Assembly: GCF_018916875.1 (NCBI RefSeq)
Contig: NZ_JAHLNO010000019.1
Location: 829,987 to 893,986, forward strand
Direction of reading: 5' to 3'
DNA from: Virgibacillus proomii
GTDB taxonomy: Bacteria; Bacillota; Bacilli; Bacillales; Amphibacillaceae
DNA length: 64,000 nucleotides
Below, in pieces: positions 29,038-37,595 of the stretch (position 1 is the stretch's first letter; each line of letters starts with the position of its first letter). The notes under the pieces are model-generated. The model was not told where the DNA came from, searched no databases, and saw only the letters and a list, made by a program, of their open reading frames with translations. The position numbers and the translations under genes were made by a program.

Positions 29038-29063
29038 TACCCCCATCCCAACGGATGGGGGTA
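29038..29063 (+). terminator. GC-rich hairpin between the HTTM gene and the peptide cluster
   Basis: tacccccatcc and ggatgggggta pair perfectly around caac. No long T run follows, so terminator activity is probable rather than certain. It separates the HTTM gene from the cluster downstream. The sequence from 29064 to 29365 shows nothing further. Confidence 0.6.
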
Positions 29064-29365
29064 TCTGTATTGTAGACCCTCATATGCCTTTATTTTCGAT
29101 CGTGAACGATATTAATTGTCTCATCATAATTTTCTGCTGACAGTCACCCTACTTTATTAAATCCTTTATTTTACTGAACAATGGATGATCCTTTTCAAAC
29201 AATAACTATCATCACTACTGAAATGGGTAGTTTCCAGGTAATAGTCTGCCAAGGATTGCACCTGGGAAGTACGTATCGACTGTTTGACAAAAGTGAATTT
29301 ATTTCACTCTTACACAATTAATGAAACTTAATAGGTGAAAAATACTTATTCCCCAATATAAATTT

Positions 29366-29458
29366 AATAGTTCGAAATATCTGCTATCAGACAATAGTAT
29401 GAAATATCTATTACTACTAAATAGTTAAAGTATTCTATTTCTAATTAATAGTTTGAAA
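29366..29458 (+). repeat. Four phased 27-bp direct repeats upstream of the peptide promoter
   Basis: AATAGT begins at 29366, 29393, 29420 and 29447, exactly 27 bases apart. Fuller units read aatagttcgaaatatct, aatagtatgaaatatct, aatagttaaagtattct and aatagtttgaaatat. The fourth contains the -35 box. The spacing and placement suggest binding sites for a regulator that touches RNA polymerase. No regulator gene is encoded in the cluster. Confidence 0.75.
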
Positions 29459-29481
29459 TATAAATTAATTAATGATATTAT
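29453..29481 (+). promoter_or_regulatory. Promoter of the RiPP-like cluster
   Basis: TTGAAA (29453-29458), 17-base spacer, TATTAT (29476-29481), 22 bp before the peptide start codon. The -35 box lies inside the fourth 27-bp repeat. Confidence 0.75.
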
Positions 29482-29503
29482 AATTTCGAAAGGAGGGAAG
29501 AAG

Positions 29504-29587
29504 ATGCTTAAATTTGCTAGAGAAGAAGATTCTTTTGTGTTCGAAGAGCAAGAAGAACCAATTGTTATCATGCATCCATCTGACTGA
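29504..29587 (+). CDS. Putative RiPP precursor peptide, 27 residues
   Basis: A tiny gene with an excellent ribosome site (AAAGGAGGG, 29489-29497) right behind a good promoter. The product begins MLKFAREEDSFVFEEQEE and ends PIVIMHPSD. The first two thirds are acidic and could serve as leader. The last nine residues, hydrophobic then HPSD, could be the core. There is no Cys and no Thr; Ser occurs only at positions 10 and 26. A 13-bp hairpin follows, then two SagB-type flavoenzymes and an exporter. Size, position and context fit a ribosomally made, modified peptide. I know of no homologue, and function is inference. Confidence 0.7.
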   Translation: MLKFAREEDSFVFEEQEEPIVIMHPSD

Positions 29588-29603
29588 TAAATTCAAACAG
29601 AAG

Positions 29604-29640
29604 TAGAATCACCTGACCTTAGATTCAGGTGATTCTATTT
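29604..29640 (+). terminator. Hairpin between precursor gene and modification genes
   Basis: tagaatcacctga (29604-29616) pairs perfectly with tcaggtgattcta (29625-29637) around an 8-base loop, then TTTC. In RiPP operons such a partial terminator commonly keeps precursor mRNA in excess over enzyme mRNA. Confidence 0.8.
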
Positions 29641-29674
29641 CAGGTAAATATTTGCAAAGGGGGACTGATTCACA

Positions 29675-30829
29675 ATGCAATTACGAAGATATCGTTTAGC
29701 ACCAGATTTAGTAATTACATTTCCAGAAGGACAGCCTAAATTACATCTTCCTTCTACTCATACTACTTATAAAGTTGATTGGAAAGTTTGCGAAGTAATA
29801 TCGATGTTTTCTAGTGAAGATCCAGATACCTATACATATAAATTTTCCCCTCCCCTTTCTGATTCACTAATCCACTCTATTGTCAATAAATTAATAGAGT
29901 GTAACATTTTAATCGAAAAAGATAAAGAAACTGAAGCGGACAGTATCGTGAAAAAATGGGAGGATTGGGATGAATCATCTTGGTTCATGCATCTCCAAAC
30001 GAAGGATGCTGAGTTTGATCCAACAGAGGAAGGTCGGTTGGAAAGTGTGAAGATGTTTAGAAAGATTGCTACCTCTCCTCCGTCTTACTATAAATGTGAA
30101 TGTAGTGAAGAACGACAAATCAAGTTACCGGCACCAAGCAAACTTTATGAACGTTCACTTTCCGAAGCCTTTCTAGAACGCAGAACATGTCGCAGATTTT
30201 CTGGCGAGGCAATAACGCTCCAAGACTTAGCTGATGTATTGTTCTATACTGGAGGGATACTATTCACAAACGCAACTCATTCGTATGGGACAGTTGCAAA
30301 AAAAGCATCACCATCCCCTGGGGCAAGACATTCCACTGAGCTATATCCAGCGGTAAATAATTGTGAAGGCTTAGAAAGTGGTATTTATCACTATTGTCAA
30401 AAGCACCATGCACTTCATTTGATTACTAAAGATATAGATGTTAAGGAGTTTCTTAGTGATGCCCTTTACGATCAAGATTATTTTTTAGATGCTGCTGTTA
30501 CTATCCTTTATACAAGTGTTGTTGATAGACTTAAATGGAAATATAAAGCAAGTAGAGTTTATAGATTGATGCATTTTGAAACTGGTCACTACGCCCAAAA
30601 CTTTGTGCTAACTGGATCAGCCCTTAATTTAGGAGTATTCATAACAGCTGCGTTTAAAGATAGTTTAGTAGAATCAGTACTTGGAATAGATGGAATCTAT
30701 GAAACTGCTATGTATGTAACAGGAATAGGTTCAAAATTACCTGATAGGGAATTAAGGGGAGATATTGAATTTAGTGAATTTATTCCAGAGGATAAAAAGA
30801 TTGGATTACCGATAGGAGAACACAGTTAA
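29675..30829 (+). CDS. SagB-type flavin-dependent dehydrogenase, first of two
   Basis: 384 residues. The C-terminal ~215 residues are a nitroreductase-fold, FMN-binding SagB-type domain: ERRTCRRFSG (168-177), LADVLFYTGGILF, SPSPGARHSTELYP (212-225), and YRLMHFETGHYAQN (296-309). SagB enzymes oxidise azolines to azoles in streptolysin S-type peptides. The N-terminal ~105 residues (LAPDLVITFPEG, VDWKVCEVISMF, WEDWDESSWFMHLQ) resemble a winged, peptide-recognition-like region, followed by a CEC motif at 141-143. AAAGGGGG precedes ATG 29675. No YcaO partner is present, so the reaction is probably not classical azole formation. Confidence 0.85.
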   Translation: MQLRRYRLAPDLVITFPEGQPKLHLPSTHTTYKVDWKVCEVISMFSSEDPDTYTYKFSPPLSDSLIHSIVNKLIECNILIEKDKETEADSIVKKWEDWDESSWFMHLQTKDAEFDPTEEGRLESVKMFRKIATSPPSYYKCECSEERQIKLPAPSKLYERSLSEAFLERRTCRRFSGEAITLQDLADVLFYTGGILFTNATHSYGTVAKKASPSPGARHSTELYPAVNNCEGLESGIYHYCQKHHALHLITKDIDVKEFLSDALYDQDYFLDAAVTILYTSVVDRLKWKYKASRVYRLMHFETGHYAQNFVLTGSALNLGVFITAAFKDSLVESVLGIDGIYETAMYVTGIGSKLPDRELRGDIEFSEFIPEDKKIGLPIGEHS

Positions 30830-30895
30830 ATGCTCGATCCTATTTTAATTATTTTCCGGAATTAAATCTAAATTTAAATGAGGAGAGAAGTCTCT

Positions 30896-32077
30896 ATGGA
30901 TTTGAATATAATTGGCAATGAATATAGGCTTACGCCTGATTTGGTTATCACTTATATAAATGGAAAACCGCAGTTACGTTTACCTTCTTTACACAGTCGC
31001 ATTCAAGTCGATTGGAAGGTTTTGTCGGTGGTGTCTGCATTTGGTGGAGGAAGCAAAGAGACATTATCTTCACTTAAGTCCGTGCTTTCAGAGGGGTTAT
31101 TATATTCAATAATCAACAAATTGATTGAATCTAAAGTTTTAATACCAGTCAGTGAACATAATAAATCGGAAATAACTAAAATGATAAAAGAATGGTCAGA
31201 ATGGGAAGAGCCGACATGGTTTATGCATCTTGAAAGTAAAAATTCCCAATATAAGTCTGCTGATGATGTAGGAGAAGAGTTTGCAAAGTCTGCTGAACCA
31301 GCTCCACTTGCATATAAGTGCAACTGTAAAGAGTCAGAGATACCTTTACCTACGCCAAGTAGTCTTGACAATAATTGTCTATCCGATATATTGACCCTTC
31401 GAAGAACTTGCCGCAATTTTTCGGATAGCCCAATAACATTATCTGATCTTTCGAATCTTTTATTCTATACAGGTGGAATACTTTTTACAAATTCAACAAG
31501 ATTCTTTGGTAGAGTTAGTAAAAAAGCCGCACCATCACCTGGTGGTAGACATTCTATCGAGCTATATCCTGTGGTAAATTATTGTGACGGACTAGAAAGT
31601 GGAATATATCACTATTGTCAAAAACATCACGCACTAAATTTAATTTCCAAAGAAAAAGATGTAAAACCATTTTTAAATGATACCCTTTATGGCCAGGATT
31701 ATTTCTTAGATGCTAGTGTTACTGTATTTTATACAAGTGTAATTGATCGTCTTAAGTGGAAGTACAAAGGAAGCAGAATTTATAGAATTATGCACTATGA
31801 AACAACTCATTATGCTCAAAACTTTTTATTAACTGGAACGGCTCTTAATTTAGGTGTTTTTACGACTGGTGCAATTAATGAGAGCTTAATAGAATCAAAG
31901 TTGAAAATTGATGGAATACATGAAATTCCTTTGTATGTATCAGGTGCGGGTAATAAAATGGAAACAAGTCCTTATAGTAGAGCAGATATTACACTTAGCG
32001 AACACTTACCTGAAGATGTAAAAGTATCTTTGCCGGAATCTTTGTCATCTGTAGATGAACAAAAAATTCTAGGTTAA
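30896..32077 (+). CDS. SagB-type flavin-dependent dehydrogenase, second of two
   Basis: 393 residues, a paralogue of the gene before it over the full length, with roughly half the residues identical. Matching blocks: RLTPDLVITYINGKPQLRLPS at the N-terminus in part, VDWKVLSVVSAF, WSEWEEPTWFMHLE, the CNC motif, LRRTCRNFSDSPITL, SPGGRHSIELYPVVN, and YRIMHYETTHYAQNF. The paralogues differ most between the N-terminal and FMN domains. They could form a heterodimer with FMN sites at the interface, as is usual for this fold, or act on different residues. ATG 30896 is preferred (AGGAGAGAAG just before); an ATG at 30878 overlaps that site. Confidence 0.85.
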   Translation: MDLNIIGNEYRLTPDLVITYINGKPQLRLPSLHSRIQVDWKVLSVVSAFGGGSKETLSSLKSVLSEGLLYSIINKLIESKVLIPVSEHNKSEITKMIKEWSEWEEPTWFMHLESKNSQYKSADDVGEEFAKSAEPAPLAYKCNCKESEIPLPTPSSLDNNCLSDILTLRRTCRNFSDSPITLSDLSNLLFYTGGILFTNSTRFFGRVSKKAAPSPGGRHSIELYPVVNYCDGLESGIYHYCQKHHALNLISKEKDVKPFLNDTLYGQDYFLDASVTVFYTSVIDRLKWKYKGSRIYRIMHYETTHYAQNFLLTGTALNLGVFTTGAINESLIESKLKIDGIHEIPLYVSGAGNKMETSPYSRADITLSEHLPEDVKVSLPESLSSVDEQKILG

Positions 32078-32247
32078 GGTATTACATATGATAAATCAAT
32101 TCAAAATAAAGCTTCTGTATAAAGAAAATATTCAAAGAATAACCTTGGACTCTCCCCTTTGTGGGAGCTTTATTTTTGATTCAAAAGGTTCAGGGTTAAT
32201 AGTGTCATTCTATGAGCTTATCAGATTCTTGAAAAGAGGAGTTCATC

Positions 32248-32283
32248 ATGAGGAAACGCGAGTATTTTTTGGAGGTGACGTAA
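32248..32283 (+). CDS. Possible 11-codon leader ORF coupled to the MFS gene
   Basis: AAGAGGAG is followed six bases later by ATG and the codons for MRKREYFLEVT, then TAA directly abutting the ATG of the transporter (TAAATG). The last codons contain the GGAGGTGA that serves the transporter. The arrangement suits translational coupling or a short regulatory peptide. Upstream (32088-32247) I see only a weak CTCCC/GGGAG hairpin followed by a T-rich tract. Confidence 0.45.
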   Translation: MRKREYFLEVT

Positions 32284-33477
32284 ATGTCTTTATTATTTTC
32301 TAATAAAAATTACTTATTATATGTTTCAACTGTTTCCCTTACTAGAATGGCAGGTGTAATGAGCAATATTGTTTTAATCCTTTTCATGATTCACTTGGGA
32401 GGCAGTGCTTCTTCTGTTGCATTCATCATTATAACAAATTTATTGCCTACTGTTTTATTCGGACCATTTGCTGGTGCCTTTGCCGATAGGTGTAAAACCC
32501 GACTAATAATATTTGTTTCTTTCTCGTTAAAGGTGCTAATTTTCTTCATAATCCCATATATCAGTAATTATTTTTATTTATACTTATTGTCATTTCTTTT
32601 GTCTCTAACCTCTGTAATAAGTTTCCCTATATTAAAAAAAATCTTGAAAAATGTTGCAGAAAATCGGGATATTATTTTAGAGATAAATAGTAAGGCAATG
32701 AGTGTAAGAAGTATTGTTGAAGTAGTTTTTCCATTGGTTGGTGCTTCAATTGCCATGTACCTCGGATTTCATATTACCTTTAGCCTATGTGGCGTTATAT
32801 ATTTTATCGCTTTGTTAACCCTAGTTTTTATGAAAGTCCGTTTCGAAAATGATAATAAAAAGCGTATGGTTCTTCATAATATAAAAGAAGGATATATGTA
32901 TATCTTTCATAAGGTAGAAATAAGGAAGTTTATTCTGTTTTCGATAGTTATCATGTTTTTTAGCAGTGCCATTAGTATTCTGTTACCCATTCATTTTTTA
33001 AATCATTTGAACATAAAAGAGTCTACCTATGGTCTTATCGTAAGTTGTTTGGGGATAGGATCATTAATAGGAAGTATCTTAGTACCTAGACTCATAAAAG
33101 CACTCAAGAATAATATTATTGTTTTCTTAAGTGTCGTTATGTTAATAGATGGCTCGCTAATGATAATCTTAGGTAACTTACCGAATATATTACCTATTAT
33201 ATTAATGGTATTATTACTGCTGGGCATTACTTCTTCTTTTTACTTTATTATTGTAGAAACGCATTTACAAAGTGTTACTCCACAAAATCAGATAGGAAGA
33301 GTCTTTTCAACCTATAATATGGTTGTAAATAGTTTCGCCTTACTTTCGATGCTAATCTTTAGTTATATAATGGATTATACTGGAACCATCTTGGTCTTTG
33401 TTATCTGTGGAATTGGTATAATGTTTGGGGCTATTTATTTATTCTCTACCCCAAGAAAAGAAGACATGGCGGCATAA
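32284..33477 (+). CDS. MFS-type exporter of the peptide cluster
   Basis: 397 residues with about twelve membrane segments in two six-helix halves. The major facilitator loop motif appears as GAFADRCKTRLIIF between helices 2 and 3, with a charged central loop (MKVRFENDNKKRM). The fold resembles MFS drug and macrolide exporters. It ends the cluster, its ribosome site lies inside a coupled mini-ORF, and it is the only transporter here, so export of the mature peptide or self-protection is the natural inference. A hairpin follows at 33495-33544. Confidence 0.87.
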   Translation: MSLLFSNKNYLLYVSTVSLTRMAGVMSNIVLILFMIHLGGSASSVAFIIITNLLPTVLFGPFAGAFADRCKTRLIIFVSFSLKVLIFFIIPYISNYFYLYLLSFLLSLTSVISFPILKKILKNVAENRDIILEINSKAMSVRSIVEVVFPLVGASIAMYLGFHITFSLCGVIYFIALLTLVFMKVRFENDNKKRMVLHNIKEGYMYIFHKVEIRKFILFSIVIMFFSSAISILLPIHFLNHLNIKESTYGLIVSCLGIGSLIGSILVPRLIKALKNNIIVFLSVVMLIDGSLMIILGNLPNILPIILMVLLLLGITSSFYFIIVETHLQSVTPQNQIGRVFSTYNMVVNSFALLSMLIFSYIMDYTGTILVFVICGIGIMFGAIYLFSTPRKEDMAA

Positions 33478-33494
33478 GTAAGCACAGCAATTAA

Positions 33495-33544
33495 GCACAG
33501 GGACGGTTCTACTACATAAATAAGCGCAAGTATCGTCCCTATGC
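33495..33544. terminator. Hairpin closing the cluster
   Basis: gcacagggacg (33495-33505) pairs with cgtccctatgc (33534-33544), one mismatch. It lies between the convergent MFS gene and the small gene at 33549 and may end transcription from both sides. Confidence 0.6.
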
Positions 33545-33548
33545 TCAC

Positions 33549-33947
33549 CTAGAATGGATGGTTTTGAAAGACTTTCTTTAGTTCTGTCATTATTTCTTTA
33601 CCCATAATGTTTAATGATTCTTTTGTTGCATATTTTCCAAAACTAAGACCATTCATGTCCCTTCCTCCACCTAATCCGATAAACTGCTCTGACGGTTTAA
33701 AGTGTAAACCTAAAATTGGAGAGTTAAGACGGTAATGGTACCCTATTTGGTATTTAGCACTTGGAAAATTTTGAAGTGATTTTGGATTATCCAAGTATAT
33801 TCCTTCTTCTAGAAACTGTATTCGATTACAATGCTCCTTACCAAGTACAATAATGAGTGATGGTTCTAATAGGTTTAATATATCGATTAAAAATCCTCTA
33901 GCAAAATCTGAATCTAACAGTTTTTTATTATTCTGAATCATACTCAT
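33549..33947 (-). CDS. Hypothetical protein, possibly the C-terminal part of a truncated gene
   Basis: 132 codons. LLEPSLIIVLGKEHCNRIQFL and later GLHFKPSEQFIGLGGGRD faintly recall the C-terminal half of uracil-DNA glycosylase-like proteins, which read 'LEPxLIIxLG', but the resemblance is weak. The start ATG 33947 has no clear ribosome site. Just upstream begins the IS3-family remnant, so the real N-terminus was probably removed by that insertion. It is unrelated in composition to the MFS gene it faces. Confidence 0.45.
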   Translation of the reverse strand: MSMIQNNKKLLDSDFARGFLIDILNLLEPSLIIVLGKEHCNRIQFLEEGIYLDNPKSLQNFPSAKYQIGYHYRLNSPILGLHFKPSEQFIGLGGGRDMNGLSFGKYATKESLNIMGKEIMTELKKVFQNHPF

Positions 33948-34179
33948 CTGACTTTTGGTATGTCAACACTAAACTAAACAATTTTTTTAAGGAATATAAA
34001 CGTTTTATGGTGTCAATTGAAACGTCCCTTTCGAAAATAGAAGGTATAGTTTATCACTTGACTTTGAGCCTCTACGGGCGTGATTTGATTGCCAAGAAGC
34101 CAGCTTTTTTAAAACCTACGCTGGCTTACCAAAAGAGGCTATCACTCCCATCTCTCCAAGTAAAGTGGACGCATGGAAG

Positions 34180-35306
34180 TTAGATAGCGGTCAGTTCTAA
34201 CTGATGCTGGAGCTTGTATTCTCTTGGCGTTAAATAGTCTAATGACTGATGGATGCGAATGTTATTAAACCAATTGACGTAGTCAAATAATTCAAGATCT
34301 AACTCTTCTTGACTAGAGAAAACTGTCCCATTAACGAACTCTGTTTTAATTGTTTTAAAGGTTGCTTCTGCGACTGCATTGTCGTATGGCGTGTCTTTAT
34401 GGCTTAATGATCTGTCAATGCCAAACGTAATTAGTGCTTCATCAATTAATTGATTTTTAAACTCACTTCCACGGTCTGTATGGAATAATTCAAGGTGATT
34501 TAAGTTGTATGGTACTGTCGCAAAGGCACGTTGAACTAACTTTGCATCCTTGTTGGGACCAGCACTGTGACCAATGATTTCACGGTTGTGTCGATCAACT
34601 AGCACACAAATATAATGCCGTTTTTGTCGCACTCGAACGTAGGTCAAATCACTTACAACTACTTTCAATGGCTGGTCCTGGGTAAATGAACGATTTAACA
34701 CATTGCCGACGTCAGATTCGTTTACAGTTGTCTTTTTAGGCTTAAACTGGGCAACTGTGTATTTAGAGACAAGTCCTTGGTCTTTCATAATTCTGCCAAT
34801 GCGGCGACGAGAGACCTGCCAGCCTTTGAAGTTCTATTTTGATTTTCCGTTGGCCATAGACTCGTCTATTTTCCTTGAATATCTCCTTAATTAACTTGGT
34901 TAGTTCCTCTTCTTCTTTTGCATCACGTTCTTTCGCCTCATAATAGTACGTGCTTCTAGGAATTTGCAGGACTTCGCACATTGCTGATACTGAATATTTG
35001 TGTCGATTATTACGAATCACATCTACCTTCGTCCCATGATCAGCGCGGCTTGCTTTAGAATATCATTTTCCATGGCAAGCCTTTGGTTTTCTTTGCGTAA
35101 TTTGATTAGCTCTTCCTGTTCGGGGGTTCGATTGTCTTTTTCTTCAAAAGAACCAGATGAGTTATACTGGCTAACCCATCTATCAAAAGAAGACGGTGTC
35201 AACTCGTATTCTTTGATAATCTCGGCTCTTGGTTTACCTGAAACATGCAGCTAACGATTTGTTCTTTAAATTTTTTTGAAAAAGTTCTTCTTTTTCTTTT
35301 GGTCAT
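34180..35306 (-). mobile_element. IS150-like IS3-family element with broken orfA and orfB
   Basis: orfA begins at 35306 (MTKRKRRTFSKKFKEQIV), shifts frame near 35245, then continues GKPRAEIIKEYELTPSSFDRWV and ENDILKQAALIMGR. orfB runs 35020-34180, about 280 codons as expected for the family. It shifts frame near 34825 at CTTCAAAGG, between KIELQR and WQVSRRRIGRIM. The DDE triad is intact: VVSDLTYVRV, FHTDRGSEFKNQL, and the Glu in DNAVAEATFKTIK. Two independent frameshifts mean it is probably not autonomous. Clear terminal inverted repeats could not be fixed by eye. Confidence 0.85.
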
Positions 35307-35387
35307 AACTGACTCTTCTCCGACTTATTATTTAGTCCAGCTTATATGACCTTAAAATATTTGTCTAACTAAGTGTAACCGATTCAA

Positions 35388-35897
35388 GAAGCATATAAAA
35401 ATAAAGTTGTGATTAGTGAAAAGAAAAGACAATACTACGGAATAACTTCATCTGGTATGAAAATTAAGATGTTTTTGAATAAAGATGGAACAATTGCTAT
35501 TGCTAATCCTAAATATAATGAGGAAAAGGAAGTGATAGAAGAAATGAAATATAAGTTCAGTTTTTATAAAGACCCTTTGGGAACATTAAGAATCAAACTT
35601 CCAGAAGAAGTAGATATGTTTTCTGATTTTATTGAACAAATTGCTACAGAAGAACTAGCAAATGAAATAATCGGGAGTATAGATTCAGTACAGAAAGAAG
35701 AAAAGGTGGAAGAGGAAATAATGATTAATGCTCCAACAGTTGTCATTAAATCGGAAATAACTTCTGTTTCACTGGCGGATATATTGGATGACCCACCACC
35801 AAAGGAATATATGGAAACGAAGGAGTTTTGTAAACTTATATTGGCTTGGAAAGATAAGTTACTAGAGCGCAGGTCTAATTGTGAGGGGACTTACTAG
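35388..35897 (+). CDS. Hypothetical acidic protein, 5' end probably lost
   Basis: The frame is open from about 35388; the first start codon is GTG 35409 without a ribosome site. About 162 residues: a beta-rich N-terminal part (RQYYGITSSGMKIKMFLNKDG), then an acidic segment (EEKVEEEIMI), and a C-terminal KEFCKLILAWKDKLLERR helix. I do not recognise it. It begins where the IS3 remnant ends, so the insertion may have removed its start. A strong terminator follows. Confidence 0.45.
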   Translation, partial: EAYKNKVVISEKKRQYYGITSSGMKIKMFLNKDGTIAIANPKYNEEKEVIEEMKYKFSFYKDPLGTLRIKLPEEVDMFSDFIEQIATEELANEIIGSIDSVQKEEKVEEEIMINAPTVVIKSEITSVSLADILDDPPPKEYMETKEFCKLILAWKDKLLERRSNCEGTY

Positions 35898-35902
35898 TGT
35901 GT

Positions 35903-35937
35903 AAGCATTTGAGACGTTATGTTTCAAATGCTTTTTA
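35903..35937 (+). terminator. Terminator after the truncated hypothetical gene
   Basis: aagcatttga (35903-35912) pairs perfectly with tcaaatgctt (35924-35933), then a T run. The presence of a good terminator supports the gene before it being real. Confidence 0.88.
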
Positions 35938-36128
35938 AATATGTAAAGGGATAGAAAAATAAAAAGATCAAAGATAGAAAATATACCGATTAAAAATTAT
36001 AGGAACTACCCCTTATTTATCTCATCAAGGGTAAAGGCTTCACCCTTCGCTACGCTTCGCCCTTGATTCCATTCCAGTACTGGCATGTTTCTAGGCGAGG
36101 ACAAAAAGGAGAAAAATGATAAGGGAGA

Positions 36129-37450
36129 TTAAACCTGGATTTCCTTTATATCTATCTTCTTCTCCTTATGTAATTCATAAAATTCTTTTGGTGCCAAGTC
36201 ATCAATGCTTGAATGAATGCGTCGATGGTTGTAAAAGTCCATGAAATCTGTAATCGCTTCATATGCTTCTTCATAGGTTGCAAACTCGAACCTGGACATC
36301 CAATCATCTTCCATAATCCGATGGAATGATTCAATATGCGCATTCATATTTGGCGTTTTTGACGGTATTCGTTCATGTTCCATAGCACGATCTTTGCAAT
36401 AGTCTTCAAACGTGTTAGAAATAAACTGTGGACCGTTATCTGTACGTATAATAGGTTTATCTTCTACTTCAAATAGCTGGCGTTTCAACAAAGCTCTATA
36501 CAATGTCTGTACGGTATCTTTCGCACCACAATGTAGCCCTATATGATAAGCAACAATGGACTTATCACAAATATCGATAATGGAAAAAACAAATAGGAAT
36601 CGATCTTCACCGTGAATATATCCGTATTTTATATCCGCCTCCCATAGTTGGTTGGATTCAGTAATTGTATGATTTCACGCCAATTTTCTAGGAGGTGAAA
36701 CTCTTTTCCTTCTTTGAGGATGTAAGAGTATCTAGTTCTTTATAGAGACGATACACCTTCTTTTTATTGATGATTAGCTTGTATTGACGGCGAAGGATAA
36801 CAGTTAATTTGCGATAGCCGTAACTGTTACACTCGCCAGATATAAGCTCTAACAAAAATTCTTTAATCTGTTCATCAGCTATTTTCTTTCCGTCCTTATT
36901 GATGGAGTAGTCTGGTGCTGGACGACCCTCACTCACTTGCTTCTCTTCGACACTGTAATTCTTCCGATAATAGTATGTGGAACGGGAAATGTTCCATATT
37001 TTTAACACTAATTTTATGGTGTATCCTTTTTGAATCCATGTATCGGCTACTTTCATTTTTTCAGTAAGTAAGGGTTCTGCTTTTTTATACTATAGGAAAG
37101 TATAAAATTTTAGGGTTTATAGTATAAGAAAAACTACAGCTTTCGCCATAAAGACTTGGCGACAAGCCAAGTCTTTCTAATAAGGTCTCGCAAAATAGCT
37201 ATTTCAAGATCCTTTTCACCCAATCGTTTTTTTAAGTGGTCATTTTCATTCGCAAGTTGCTTGGAATCAAGGTCCTAACAGTTGTTACATCCACATTACC
37301 ATACTTGCCGTCTTTGTACTCTCGAACCCATCTTGTCACCATATTGGCGTTGAGTTCATAACGACGTGCAACAACAGATGTTTTTCCTGTTTCCATCACT
37401 TCTTTTATAACTTGTATTTTAAATTCTTTGGAATGTCTTGTACGTTTCAT
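36129..37450 (-). mobile_element. IS3-family element, frameshifted and split by repeat R1
   Basis: orfA starts at 37450 (MKRTRHSKEFKIQVIKEVME, helix-turn-helix). After a frame change near 37262 it continues KQLANENDHLKKRLGEKDLEIAILRDLIRKT in two blocks up to 37181, where R1 begins. On the far side of R1 the sequence resumes KKAEPLLTEKMKVADTW into orfB (HTH_21-like region), shifts frame near 36680, then gives the catalytic core: Asp in WEADIKYGYI, Asp in IIRTDNGPQF, Glu in NAHIESFHR. R1 therefore inserted after the IS was in place. The element is non-functional. Confidence 0.85.
37081..37180 (+). repeat. Repeat R1 copy C, inside the IS3 transposase
   Basis: A near-consensus R1 copy (tatactataggaaagtata to gccaagtctttct). 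Flanking transposase sequence is continuous on both sides, so this is an insertion into a gene that was already there. Confidence 0.92.
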
Positions 37451-37595
37451 GGTATTAGTCTCCTTGACACTTAAGTATTATATGATATCCCACTCTTAGT
37501 GTCCAAGTTGATTTGGGGGCTTATAAGTTTGTTTGCGTATTGTCTAGGATAATATATCTGTTTTACAATGTGGCTCTCTTTTTTAAAAAATAACT

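Noticed and set aside
32088..32303. 71-codon frame between the second SagB gene and the MFS gene
   Set aside because: No good ribosome site; it runs through the exporter's ribosome site and start, and the mini-ORF at 32248 fits the signals better.
35000..35254. Plus-strand frame opposite IS3 orfA
   Set aside because: Antisense shadow of the transposase remnant.
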